Source: Paenibacillus tritici
Lineage (GTDB): Bacteria; Bacillota; Bacilli; Paenibacillales; Paenibacillaceae
Length of the DNA: 64,000 nt
Reading direction: 5' to 3'
NCBI RefSeq assembly: GCF_013204885.1
Contig: NZ_JABMKX010000003.1
Span: 310,001-374,000 of the forward strand
Shown here: in pieces, positions 8,515-16,756 of the stretch
How positions within the stretch are numbered: position 1 is the first letter of the stretch
Layout of the letters: each line of letters begins with the position of its first letter
Program-made: the position numbers and the translations under genes
Notes under the pieces: generated by a model
What the model saw: the letters and a program-made list of their open reading frames with translations, nothing else
What the model was told of the DNA's origin: nothing
Database searches by the model: none

Positions 8515-9183
8515 TTATACGTTCGGTATGGACCAGTCTATGCCTGTAAGCCCATGCTGCTCCAGATACTGGTTCGCCTGCGAGAACGGACGGCTGCCAA
8601 GAAATCCGCGGTGCGCAGAGAACGGACTCGGATGTGTAGACTGGATAACCTTATGTTTTCTGCGGTCGATCGCCGCTCCCTTGAGCTGGGCATGACTGCC
8701 CCACAGGATGAACACCATCGGTTCCGTACGCTCATTCAGCTTCTCCATAATCGCATCCGTGAAGGTCTCCCAGCCCAGACCCTTATGCGAGTTCGGCTGG
8801 CCTTCCCGTACCGTCAGCACTGCATTAAGCAGCAGCACCCCTTCTTCCGCCCAATGCAGCAGCGATCCGTGATTCGGCACCGCCACCCCGAGATCACTAT
8901 GCAGCTCGGCATAGATATTGCGCAGAGACGGCGGAATCCGTACACCAGGCTCTACCGAAAAGCTTAGGCCATGCGCTTGTCCCGCGCCGTGATACGGGTC
9001 CTGTCCCAGAATGACTACCCGGGTCTTACTGTAAGGCGTCAGCTTCAGCGCCGAGAACAGCTTGTCCTTCGGGGGATAGACCGTATACTGCTTGTACTCA
9101 CGTGCCAGGGCATACCGCAATTCCTCAAAATAAGGCTTCTGCGTCTCCTCCTGCAGCACCTCATCCCAATCATTCCCAAACAT
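8515..9183 (-). CDS. ung: Uracil-DNA glycosylase, family 1
   Basis: Ung removes uracil from DNA to begin base excision repair. The 222-residue protein has the catalytic GQDPYHG motif (about residues 63-69, water-activating Asp) and the C-terminal HPSPFSAHRGF motif with the catalytic His. The size matches Bacillus Ung. The start is the ATG at 9181-9183, because GGGAGGAG lies 6 bases upstream; an earlier ATG would overlap that site. Confidence 0.96.
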   Translation of the reverse strand: MFGNDWDEVLQEETQKPYFEELRYALAREYKQYTVYPPKDKLFSALKLTPYSKTRVVILGQDPYHGAGQAHGLSFSVEPGVRIPPSLRNIYAELHSDLGVAVPNHGSLLHWAEEGVLLLNAVLTVREGQPNSHKGLGWETFTDAIMEKLNERTEPMVFILWGSHAQLKGAAIDRRKHKVIQSTHPSPFSAHRGFLGSRPFSQANQYLEQHGLTGIDWSIPNV

Positions 9184-9254
9184 CCTATTCTCCTCCCACA
9201 TACTCTACGGTTAGTATTGTTTCATTATCTGTTATTAACCAAAATAAGAGGAAC

Positions 9255-9920
9255 TTATTTGCGGCCATAGTCCGCCTTGATCTCTCCCCATACCTTCGTC
9301 TGCCATTTCAGCACCTTGTTGTCATAGGTATGGCTGCGCAGCCAGCTCTCCGCCCGGTCAATCAGTACCCAGATCTCCTCTGTAGACGCGTCGCGGGGCA
9401 AGGTTGTGGCTACCTTCTTCTGCTTGACCCATTTCATCGCATTTACCGAATCACTATAGACCGTTTTGCTGCTGCCTTCTTGCTTAAGCAGAGCCAGTGC
9501 ATGAACAATCGCCAGAAACTCTCCGAGGTTATTCGTCCCCTTGCGGATCGGACCGCAGGAGAAAATAACGTCCCCGGTCTGTGTATCCACACCCTTGTAT
9601 TCCACAGGTCCGGGGTTCCCCCGGGTTCCGACATCCACCGAGATGCTGTCATAATCAATCTCTTCAGAGGTCTCGACACCTGCACTCCGGCTCCAGGTCC
9701 GGGCTGTCTTGCTCTTGCCGGACGCACCGGAGGACGCTGCACCTGTTCCCCAGTTGCCCTTCCAGCCTGCCTTGAAGGCCGTATCGGCAGCCGCTTTGCT
9801 CTCATAGGACTTGTATTTCGCTCCGGTATAATGATCCGTCTGCGCCTGGCATTCCGCCCATGTGCTGTAGACTCCAGGCTGCTTGCCTTCCCATACAACA
9901 TAGTATTTCTGCTTAGCCAT
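9255..9920 (-). CDS. Ribonuclease H with N-terminal viroplasmin domain
   Basis: The 221-residue protein has an N-terminal viroplasmin/RNHCP-like domain (about 1-50, KYYVVWEGKQPGVYSTWAEC), known to bind RNA-DNA hybrids in eukaryotic RNase H1. A Ser/Gly linker (about 58-80) follows, then a type 1 RNase H fold (about 88-221). The catalytic carboxylates appear as SVDVGTRGNPGP (Asp), NLGEFLAIVHALAL (Glu) and VYSDSVNAMKWV (Asp). It would cut RNA in hybrids. The start at 9920 follows an AGGAGG site. Confidence 0.88.
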   Translation of the reverse strand: MAKQKYYVVWEGKQPGVYSTWAECQAQTDHYTGAKYKSYESKAAADTAFKAGWKGNWGTGAASSGASGKSKTARTWSRSAGVETSEEIDYDSISVDVGTRGNPGPVEYKGVDTQTGDVIFSCGPIRKGTNNLGEFLAIVHALALLKQEGSSKTVYSDSVNAMKWVKQKKVATTLPRDASTEEIWVLIDRAESWLRSHTYDNKVLKWQTKVWGEIKADYGRK

Positions 9921-10080
9921 TCCTCGCGTTCCCTCCTGACGGGCATAACAATCGTCCGAAATCATATTGTAATCCAAACAAACGCGATATTGAAGTACAA
10001 ATACACCTCAGAGCCTGCTGGTAATCTGAAATATAAATTGGATAATTCGCAGCAGGCGCGTTCATACTATTACGGCAGTG

Positions 10081-10656
10081 TTATTCCAGCACGGCAAGCG
10101 TAGTGTCAACAATTGTCTGGAGCTTGTCTTTATCCCTGGTGGCCTTGACCATCACCCGCAGTCCGACAAGGGCATTATGCAGGTAAGCGGCAAGCGCCGC
10201 AGCCTCGTAACGGGAGGAGAGCTCCCCGGCTTCCTGCCCGTGCAGGATCAGCCGTTCCATCAGACCTTCAGTGTTCAGGAAGGCCTCATTGGCTCTGGCA
10301 GCTGCTTCCGGATCATGGTTCGACAGCTCAACAGCCGTATTCACCAGCATGCAGCCTTTCGGTTCCGCTTCAGCTCTAAGGATCGTTGCCTCAAATAAGA
10401 GGCGGAGCGCAGCTCTGGCGGAAGTAATCCCTTCGATACGGCTCTCCAGCCGTGAACTCTGAATGGATGCAAACCGCTCCAACGCTTTTATATATAAGGT
10501 ATGCTTGTCTCCAAAGGTATCATACATGCTTCGCTTGTGAATTCCCATGCCGGCTACAAGATCCTGCATCGAGGTTTTTTCGTAACCCTGCTGCCAGAAA
10601 ATATTCATTGCCTTGAGCAAAACATCATCAATGTCAAATTCTTTGCTTCTCGCCAT
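10081..10656 (-). CDS. TetR/AcrR-family repressor
   Basis: The 191-residue protein has a TetR DNA-binding domain (residues about 8-55, with TSMQDLVAGMGIHKRSMYDTFGDKHTLY). Its C-terminal half matches the TetR_C family seen in YxaF/AcrR-like regulators (ILRAEAEPKGCMLVNTAVELS). The ATG at 10654-10656 is preferred because AAGGAG lies 7 bases upstream; the ATG two codons earlier is too close. A palindrome-like sequence directly upstream (10690-10711) suggests autoregulation. No transporter or enzyme target is adjacent. Confidence 0.88.
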   Translation of the reverse strand: MARSKEFDIDDVLLKAMNIFWQQGYEKTSMQDLVAGMGIHKRSMYDTFGDKHTLYIKALERFASIQSSRLESRIEGITSARAALRLLFEATILRAEAEPKGCMLVNTAVELSNHDPEAAARANEAFLNTEGLMERLILHGQEAGELSSRYEAAALAAYLHNALVGLRVMVKATRDKDKLQTIVDTTLAVLE

Positions 10657-10689
10657 GATCATGCTCCTTTCGGGGTCTATTTTACCATT

Positions 10690-10711
10690 TATAGAACGCT
10701 CGGTAAATATT
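10690..10711. promoter_or_regulatory. Probable TetR operator
   Basis: The sequence reads ACCATTTATAGAACGCTCGG plus TA. The half-site ACCGAGCG with TACC at the far end is typical of AcrR/TetR operators, and it sits about 35 bases upstream of the TetR start. Confidence 0.45.
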
Positions 10712-10818
10712 ATGTTACCAATGTTAAATACATCACATTAATTCCGCACTAATCATTCTATATTAATTTTAAAGCAAAAGCACGTTCAAGCATTACACAC
10801 CCCAAGGAGGTTATTCAC

Positions 10819-11376
10819 ATGAGAAAGATCGCAGTACTGCTTGCGGCATTCACCCTGACCCTGATCCTCGGATGCGGCAACTCGAACAACAACGCGGCAA
10901 ATACAAATACGCCCGCAAACCCAGGCAATACCGCCGCCGCTACAGACGCCCCGGATGCTGTAACCTCGGCTTCGGTGGTCAATAACGGGGAGGATTTCAA
11001 GAAAGCGATCAGCAAAGACGGCACCTGGATTGCAGCAACCCTGAACGATCTGACCTTCACCGAGGAGCTTGTGGTAGACGGACAGTTCATCAATAAGGAA
11101 GAGCCTGCCCGCAAAATCGCGCTCTATACCCAGGATGCCGATCACAACATCACGAATTCCTTCAAGCTCACAGCGCCCAAATTAACGATCCGCAGTGAGA
11201 ATGCCCGGATTCAGGGCGGCACCTTTGTGGGTGATGTCTATGTGGAGGCGGACGGCTTCGCGGTAGTGAATGCGACTATCGAAGGCAATGTGTATTTCTC
11301 CGATGCCAAGTACCAGGCTACCTATTCGGCATCAGACCAGGGTAAGGTAACCGGTGTAACTGAAGTGAAACAATAA
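10819..11376 (+). CDS. Lipoprotein with beta-helix-like C-terminal domain
   Basis: The 185-residue product has a lipoprotein signal peptide (lipobox LILGC, Cys at 19) followed by an Asn/Ala/Thr-rich linker (20-52). The C-terminal domain has alternating short strands such as KLTIRSENARIQGGTFVGDVYVEADGF, resembling bactofilin or pectate-lyase-like rungs. It should be anchored to the outer face of the membrane. AAGGAGG lies 8 bases before the ATG. A strong terminator follows, so it is probably transcribed alone. Function is unknown. Confidence 0.75.
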   Translation: MRKIAVLLAAFTLTLILGCGNSNNNAANTNTPANPGNTAAATDAPDAVTSASVVNNGEDFKKAISKDGTWIAATLNDLTFTEELVVDGQFINKEEPARKIALYTQDADHNITNSFKLTAPKLTIRSENARIQGGTFVGDVYVEADGFAVVNATIEGNVYFSDAKYQATYSASDQGKVTGVTEVKQ

Positions 11377-11390
11377 ATCCAGACTGTTCA

Positions 11391-11444
11391 GGGGTGCTCC
11401 GCTTCGGGCAAGTTGACCGGGGAGAGCACCCCTTTTGGGTTTTT
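11391..11444 (+). terminator. Terminator after the lipoprotein gene
   Basis: GGGGTGCTCC (11391-11400) pairs with GGAGAGCACCCC (11421-11432), followed by TTTTGGGTTTTT. Confidence 0.85.
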
Positions 11445-11472
11445 ATCCGCGAAAAAGAGGTGTTGTCCTATC

Positions 11473-12822
11473 ATGATAACTATCCGTAAATACGCCATAC
11501 TCCCCCTTCTGCTCCTGATGCTCTCCTCCTGCAGCGGACAAGAAGCGCAGCAGGAGCTGCAATACCGTATTCAATCCGGCCATGATCTTAGTATTCTTGC
11601 AACGACCGATACACATTATTTATCGCAAAGCCTGAGGGATCTCGGACCTGCCTTCCATCAGTTCCTGGCTGCCGGAGACGGCAAGCAGCTCGGATACAGC
11701 AATGAGATGCTGGAAGCGCTGGGTTATGACATCGGTATCCGCAAGCCGGACGCCGTCATCATCAGCGGGGATCTCAGCAACAACGGCGAAGAAGCCAGCC
11801 ACAAGGACCTGGCCGGACATCTGAGTAAGATTGAGCGGGAGACCGGAACGCGGGTATACGTGATCCCCGGCAATCACGATATCCGGAATCCCTGGGCCCG
11901 GAAATTTCAGAATAAGCGCCAAAACGCTACCGATTCCGTTAACGCCAAAGAGTTCCGCAAGATCTATGGCAGCTTCGGTTATCAGGAAGCCCTGCTGACT
12001 GACGAGGATTCGCTCAGCTATCTGGCCGCCCCGTCAGAGGAGTTATGGCTGCTTATGCTGGATACTGCACAGTACGGGAACAACACAGCCCTGGGCCATC
12101 CCCAGCTGGAAGGCAGAGTAAGCGCCCATACCCTGGAATGGATTGATAGGTGCGGTGAGCTGGCGGCGGCAAAGGGTGCACATATTGTAGCGGTCATGCA
12201 CCACAGCCTGATGGATCACAGTGACTTCATTCAGGAAGGCTTCACGGTGGACGACAACGAACAGGTCATCGCTGCCCTTAGGCGCAATGGAATTCAAATT
12301 ACACTCAGCGGACATATTCATATTCAGGATATCAGTGAATATCAGGAGGGCGGCAACCGCATATATGACATTGCCGGCAGTGCATTATCGGTTTTCCCCC
12401 ATCAATACGGACTCTTAAGCTACTCATCCGCCCGTCAGACGCTGGATTACAGCACAGCCCGATTAGGCATGGAGCCTTGGGCTGCAGCCACAGGCCAGAC
12501 AGATCCGAATTTGCTTGGCTTCAGTGCCTACAGTGAGGCGAGTTTCCGCAAACGTTCGGCTTCCCGCAGTCTTGCCCGGTTGGCAGAGGACCCCGCTTAC
12601 GCCGATTATACGGAGTCTGAGCTCCGCGAGATGGCTGATGTGGTGGGATTGCTGAACGAGAATTATTTTGCAGGCACCGGCAATGCTGCTGTAATTGCCA
12701 CAGAAGGTTACCGGCTCTGGCACAAGGCTCCCGCCAGCGGGATGAGGAGTTATGTCCTGGGAATGGCCGCACAGGAACCGGAGAATAACCACAGGCTGCA
12801 TGTGCAGCTACAGGAGAGGTGA
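11473..12822 (+). CDS. Metallophosphoesterase lipoprotein
   Basis: This 449-residue protein has a lipoprotein signal peptide (LLLLMLSSC, Cys near residue 16) and a calcineurin-like phosphoesterase domain. All five metal-binding blocks are visible: ATTDTHYL, ISGDLSNNGEE, VIPGNHD, MHHSLMDH and LSGHIHIQ. The C-terminal 130 residues form an extra helical region. It acts outside the cell on an unknown phosphoester. The ATG at 11473 is chosen because the encoded lipobox sits correctly behind it and GAGGTG is upstream; longer readings enter the preceding terminator. Confidence 0.88.
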   Translation: MITIRKYAILPLLLLMLSSCSGQEAQQELQYRIQSGHDLSILATTDTHYLSQSLRDLGPAFHQFLAAGDGKQLGYSNEMLEALGYDIGIRKPDAVIISGDLSNNGEEASHKDLAGHLSKIERETGTRVYVIPGNHDIRNPWARKFQNKRQNATDSVNAKEFRKIYGSFGYQEALLTDEDSLSYLAAPSEELWLLMLDTAQYGNNTALGHPQLEGRVSAHTLEWIDRCGELAAAKGAHIVAVMHHSLMDHSDFIQEGFTVDDNEQVIAALRRNGIQITLSGHIHIQDISEYQEGGNRIYDIAGSALSVFPHQYGLLSYSSARQTLDYSTARLGMEPWAAATGQTDPNLLGFSAYSEASFRKRSASRSLARLAEDPAYADYTESELREMADVVGLLNENYFAGTGNAAVIATEGYRLWHKAPASGMRSYVLGMAAQEPENNHRLHVQLQER

Positions 12823-12837
12823 TGTTTGAAGAAGTGG

Positions 12838-12876
12838 AAATAGGTGTAAAATAGACAAGTATAAACACACCTATTT
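12838..12876. promoter_or_regulatory. Inverted repeat before the manganese catalase
   Basis: AAATAGGTGT (12838-12847) and its exact complement ACACCTATTT (12867-12876) flank a 19-base AT-rich spacer, ending 7 bases before the catalase ribosome binding site. It could be a weak terminator of the upstream gene (followed by TTTTGC) or an operator. Confidence 0.5.
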
Positions 12877-12895
12877 TGCTGAGGAGATGATCATT

Positions 12896-13798
12896 ATGTT
12901 CACACGTATGGATGAGATTATGATTGAAATCCCAGACGTTGAGAAACCGGACCCTAACGCCGCTGCGGCTGTACAGGAGCTGCTTGGCGGTAAATTTGGT
13001 GAAATGTCCACACTCAACAACTATCTGTATCAATCCTTCAACTTCCGTTCCAAGGAGAAGCTGAAGCCCTTCTATGATCTGGTGATGAGCATCACAGCTG
13101 AGGAGTTAGGCCATGTCGAACTGGTCTCCCATGCTGTGAACAAATGTCTTAGAGGTTCAACAGCATATAAGAAGCCCGACTCCACTCCGCTGGATGCGGT
13201 CAAGGATGCAAGGCTGTCCTACCACTTCCTGGCCGGAGCCCAGGGTGCCATGCCATTCGATTCCATGGGCAACCCGTGGACCGGAGCCAATGTATTCAAC
13301 AGCGGGAATCTGGTCGAGGATCTGCTGCATAACTTCTTCCTGGAGTGCGGTGCAAGAACACACAAGATGAAGGTGTACGAAATGACTGACCATCCGGCTG
13401 CCCGCGCAGTTGTCGGCTTCCTCCTTGTCCGCGGAGGCGTTCATGTGGTTGCCTATGCCAAAGCACTGGAGATTGCCACCGGCGTCAACGTAACCAAGCT
13501 GGTACCGATTCCGTCCCTTGACAATAAGGCATTCAATGAAGCCAGAAAGTACGAGGAAAAAGGGGTTCACACCAAGCTGTACACCTGGAGCGATAAGGAT
13601 TTCAGCTCCATTGACCAGATCTGGAAAGGCACCCATCCGGAGGACGGCCTGCCGCTTGAGGTGATCAAGGGTGTTCCTGAAGGCGTGCCGATTCCTGAGG
13701 CTCCCGAGTCCAAAGAGGAATTCGCACCGGGGATCTCCGAAGAAGAATTCAAGGAAATTGCCAAACGCCTTAAGATGGCGGGCAATATCAAGGACTAA
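12896..13798 (+). CDS. Manganese catalase
   Basis: The 300-residue protein belongs to the dimanganese catalases, which split hydrogen peroxide into water and oxygen without haem. The Mn ligands are visible in AAVQELLGGKFGEMSTLNNYLYQ (Glu), TAEELGHVELV (Glu and His) and FFLECGARTHKMKVYEM with the later VRGGVHVVAYAKAL (Glu and His). The size and C-terminal SEEEFKEIAKRLK tail match KatN/YdbD-type proteins. The ATG at 12896 is preferred: GAGGAG lies 9 bases upstream, while the earlier in-frame ATG abuts it. Confidence 0.93.
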   Translation: MFTRMDEIMIEIPDVEKPDPNAAAAVQELLGGKFGEMSTLNNYLYQSFNFRSKEKLKPFYDLVMSITAEELGHVELVSHAVNKCLRGSTAYKKPDSTPLDAVKDARLSYHFLAGAQGAMPFDSMGNPWTGANVFNSGNLVEDLLHNFFLECGARTHKMKVYEMTDHPAARAVVGFLLVRGGVHVVAYAKALEIATGVNVTKLVPIPSLDNKAFNEARKYEEKGVHTKLYTWSDKDFSSIDQIWKGTHPEDGLPLEVIKGVPEGVPIPEAPESKEEFAPGISEEEFKEIAKRLKMAGNIKD

Positions 13799-13825
13799 GT
13801 GCCGGGGCAATTATATAGGGAACAA

Positions 13826-13874
13826 AAAACGGATGCACCGGCGGTCCTCAGAGGGCTGCCGCTGCATCCGTTTT
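13826..13874. terminator. Bidirectional terminator between catalase and AlkC-like gene
   Basis: AAAACGGATGCA (13826-13837) pairs exactly with TGCATCCGTTTT (13863-13874), with A and T tracts on both sides, between two convergent genes. Confidence 0.85.
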
Positions 13875-13882
13875 GTTGTGCC

Positions 13883-15010
13883 TTATTGTATGTTCACAGC
13901 TTCAGCCTGGCCTTCAAGCAGCAAGGATGTGCTTGCTGCTTCCCGGCCGTTCACCAGCAGCGTGATTTGATGTCCGCCGGGATAATGACGGCGGGTGGTC
14001 AGGTCAGCCCAGCGGTGCGTCCGCGTTCCGCTCAGTCTGGAACCTCCGGGGACGGTTTTGTCGGATAACAGAAAGAGCTTGCGCGAGGTCTTGCCTGCGG
14101 CCTTCACGAAGTCGATCCCGTACTCGATGCGGATACGCACCGGCTCCCCCTCCCGGATGGTGAGCGTATATTGCAGCTCACAGCTGTCACCGATCCTCAG
14201 CACAGCCGGCTGAGCCGCGAGGACAGCCGCGGAGACAAGTGGCGCGCCGCTCTCCTCGGGAGCATAGCCGAACAGCTCCATAATCTGCGGATCTGCCTTA
14301 CGGATCAGCGAGCGGCAGCCATGCCGCACGATCCAGTCCGTGTTCTCATTACCGCCCTTCCAGCGGCGGGCTGTCGCTATAACGATATCAGGGTGATCCT
14401 TCGCGATATCATTCAGATGGTTGGCAACACTTTTGCGCACATAGCGGGACGGATCTGCCTTCAGCTTCTCCAGCACCGGCAGCACCGGAGACGGGTCGTG
14501 CTTGAACATCGGCAGCGCCTGGCCCCAGGGCAGACGGGGACGGCTGCCTTCACTGGCCAGCCGCCGGACATGCTCGCTGGGATGCTCTGCCCAGAGCAGC
14601 ATCCGGGCCATCACTGCTTGCGGATCACGCAGCAGGAACGGCCTGATGGCAAATTCCGCTGAGGATTTCTCAGTAAACCGTTCCAGCGCCTCCATCGACA
14701 GCTCCCAATGCTCCCCGCTTCCCCCGTATACCTCAACGAAGTCGGGGAAGATCAGATACGGGAAGCCGACACAGTCTTTATCTATCGCATATAATATTCT
14801 CAGCGCTTCTTCATAGGCCGGGGGCAGGAAGCTGCCCAGCGTCTCCGTGATCCGCCGCATCCGCGCCTTAAGCTCCAGCTCCTCCCAAGGCTCCTTCATG
14901 GCTGCTGCAACGAAGCGCTCCACCTCAAACGAACCGTAGACGGTATGAATTTTCATACCGAAGCTGTGCAAGAATTCCTTGTTGTACATTGCTTTCAGGG
15001 GTTCCGCCAT
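13883..15010 (-). CDS. AlkC-type DNA alkylation repair glycosylase with Ig-like tail
   Basis: The 375-residue protein has an N-terminal HEAT-repeat domain (about 1-255) of the AlkC/AlkD superfamily (COG4335), with AEFAIRPFLLRDP, SEHVRRLASEGSRPRLPW and RYVRKSVANHLNDIAKDHPD. These proteins remove alkylated purines without flipping the base out. Residues about 262-370 form a beta-rich segment (LRIGDSCELQYTLTI, VRIRIEYGIDFV, GGHQITLLVNG) that fits the Ig-like domain of AlkC. AGGAGG precedes the ATG. The family is clear; the exact lesion is inferred. Confidence 0.85.
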   Translation of the reverse strand: MAEPLKAMYNKEFLHSFGMKIHTVYGSFEVERFVAAAMKEPWEELELKARMRRITETLGSFLPPAYEEALRILYAIDKDCVGFPYLIFPDFVEVYGGSGEHWELSMEALERFTEKSSAEFAIRPFLLRDPQAVMARMLLWAEHPSEHVRRLASEGSRPRLPWGQALPMFKHDPSPVLPVLEKLKADPSRYVRKSVANHLNDIAKDHPDIVIATARRWKGGNENTDWIVRHGCRSLIRKADPQIMELFGYAPEESGAPLVSAAVLAAQPAVLRIGDSCELQYTLTIREGEPVRIRIEYGIDFVKAAGKTSRKLFLLSDKTVPGGSRLSGTRTHRWADLTTRRHYPGGHQITLLVNGREAASTSLLLEGQAEAVNIQ

Positions 15011-15172
15011 TCTTCAATTCCTCCTGCTGATGTTGTTCCATCCCATTGTTTGTATATCGTAACATACCAAACCGGACAGCCTTGTGTCATATTCCCCGGA
15101 GTGACTTTCTTCGGCTGGATATATATACACAAGGCTAAGCCTATGTTCAAAACCGTCAGCCTGTCGTAAAAT

Positions 15173-15424
15173 ATGATGAATAACCCGATGAAAGGACTGG
15201 GACTTTTGCCACAGACGCTTGTTAAAAATATTGATTTTTTCGTTGCCGCCCTGTCACAGACCTTTGTGTCCGCACTTCAGCTTGATCCCGACGGGATGTA
15301 CTCTCAGGTAGGCACCGGGGTCGTTGAGAAGTTCTCCGAAGAGTATGTGCGGCTAAAAAGATACGACGGCACCACCTCGCATTACGCCCGGGACATCACG
15401 AAATTCCAGCGTAACCACAGCTGA
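15173..15424 (+). CDS. Small hypothetical protein
   Basis: The 83-residue product (begins MMNNPMKGLGLLPQTLV) has a moderately hydrophobic N-terminal half and a basic tail (LKRYDGTTSHYARDITKFQRN). No clear ribosome binding site lies before the ATG at 15173 or the later ATG at 15188. Support comes from the absence of any opposing gene and a good terminator about 60 bases downstream. I do not recognise it. Confidence 0.4.
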   Translation: MMNNPMKGLGLLPQTLVKNIDFFVAALSQTFVSALQLDPDGMYSQVGTGVVEKFSEEYVRLKRYDGTTSHYARDITKFQRNHS

Positions 15425-15487
15425 TGTTTCCCGCTCCTCTGCTGAGAATAAGCCGTTTTCAATAAGCCTCCCCTTCTTATGCTTAAG

Positions 15488-15520
15488 ACAGACCCAGGAC
15501 CGGAATCCGGGTCTGTTTTT
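15488..15520 (+). terminator. Terminator after the small gene
   Basis: ACAGACCC (15488-15495) pairs with GGGTCTGT (15509-15516), followed by a T run. Confidence 0.8.
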
Positions 15521-15536
15521 GCAATTATTTTTCACA

Positions 15537-15554
15537 AAATATTAACGTGTGCAT
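15537..15554. promoter_or_regulatory. Putative operator of the uronate LacI regulator (copy 1)
   Basis: AAATATTAACGTGTGCAT lies upstream of the LacI gene. The same core, with one change, recurs at 16714-16731 before uxaB. It has the central CG and outer TN...CA of LacI-family operators. Confidence 0.6.
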
Positions 15555-15632
15555 TCCATTAAACTATTGACTTGACGCTGCCGGAGAACTAAAATGAAAT
15601 CGTTAACAATTCTATTTTCCCGGAGTGAACCT

Positions 15633-16628
15633 ATGATTACCATCAAAGATATTGCCCGCGTTGCCGGCGTGTCCCATACTACCGTATCCAGGGCACTGAA
15701 CGGCAACCCGCTGATCAAGAAGGCCACCCGGGACAAGATTGAACGGATCGCCGCAGAAATGAACTATGTGCCGAATTACAGTGCCAAGAGCCTGGTCACC
15801 AAGCGATCCTTCATCATCGGCCTGTTCTTCTCCAGTATTGAGCAGGGGACATCGGCCAGCTTCCTGGTGGATGCCATCAAGGGCATTACGCATATTCTCG
15901 ACGAGAACTATAATCTGACGGTCAACGGGATAGACGGTGTTCGGCATTACAGCAACATTCAGCCGCAGCGCTTCGACGGCATTCTGGTCATGAGCCAGAG
16001 CGATGAGGACAATGCCTTCATCTATCATGTGAAGAAGATGGGCATTCCGCTGGTCGTGCTGAACCGCCAGCTGGAGGACCCAAGCATTATGAATGTTGTG
16101 GCCAATGACCGCGAAGGTGTCAAGGAAGCTATTGATCATGCTGTTCAGCTAGGACACCGCAAGCTGGCTATTATTGAAGGCAAACCCGGCTTCAAATCCT
16201 CAAGCGAACGCAAGCAGGGCTTCCTGGACAGCCTGATTGCCGGACGTCTTCCGCTGAATCCCGAGTATTTCATCTCCGGAGATTACAGTATTGAGAGCGG
16301 ATATGCGGCGATGAGCAGGCTGCTTAATCTGGAGGATCGGCCTACGGCTGTATTCTGCTCCAATGACGATATGGCGATTGGCGCCATGAATGCCTGTTAT
16401 GCCCACAAGGTCGATGTGCCGGAGCAGATCTCGCTGATCGGATTCGACGATATCATGTTCGCCCGCTATACGAATCCTGCCCTGACCACCGTCCGCAAGC
16501 CCATTGCAGAGATCAGTGAGCTGGGCATGACCATGCTGATCCAGCTGCTTCAGCAGCCGGAGACCCTGCCGCAGCAGCTATTCGTTAAGACCTCGCTGGT
16601 TGTACGGGATACAGTGGCGGGTGGATAG
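15633..16628 (+). CDS. LacI-family regulator of the uronate operon
   Basis: This 331-residue repressor starts MITIKDIARVAGVSHTTVSRALNGNP, a complete LacI helix-turn-helix with hinge (to about 60), followed by a periplasmic-binding-type sensor domain (about 62-331). The ATG at 15633 is chosen because it begins at the canonical first residue of the family and GGAG lies 9 bases upstream. A near-identical 17-base motif upstream of this gene and of uxaB argues for autoregulation and control of the operon. The inducer is probably a uronate intermediate (inferred). Confidence 0.88.
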   Translation: MITIKDIARVAGVSHTTVSRALNGNPLIKKATRDKIERIAAEMNYVPNYSAKSLVTKRSFIIGLFFSSIEQGTSASFLVDAIKGITHILDENYNLTVNGIDGVRHYSNIQPQRFDGILVMSQSDEDNAFIYHVKKMGIPLVVLNRQLEDPSIMNVVANDREGVKEAIDHAVQLGHRKLAIIEGKPGFKSSSERKQGFLDSLIAGRLPLNPEYFISGDYSIESGYAAMSRLLNLEDRPTAVFCSNDDMAIGAMNACYAHKVDVPEQISLIGFDDIMFARYTNPALTTVRKPIAEISELGMTMLIQLLQQPETLPQQLFVKTSLVVRDTVAGG

Positions 16629-16713
16629 CCCGGCCGGATGACAAGCTGCTATTTTCTGCAGGGTACGGAGCCTTCCTGGACAAGAGAAGGTGATCCGTAT
16701 CCTGTTCAAAATA

Positions 16714-16731
16714 AAATGTTAACGTGTGCAA
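16714..16731. promoter_or_regulatory. Putative operator of the uronate LacI regulator (copy 2)
   Basis: AAATGTTAACGTGTGCAA is the second copy of the motif at 15537-15554, sitting 26 bases before the uxaB start. Confidence 0.6.
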
Positions 16732-16756
16732 ATTATCTTGTATGTTAAAGGAGATC

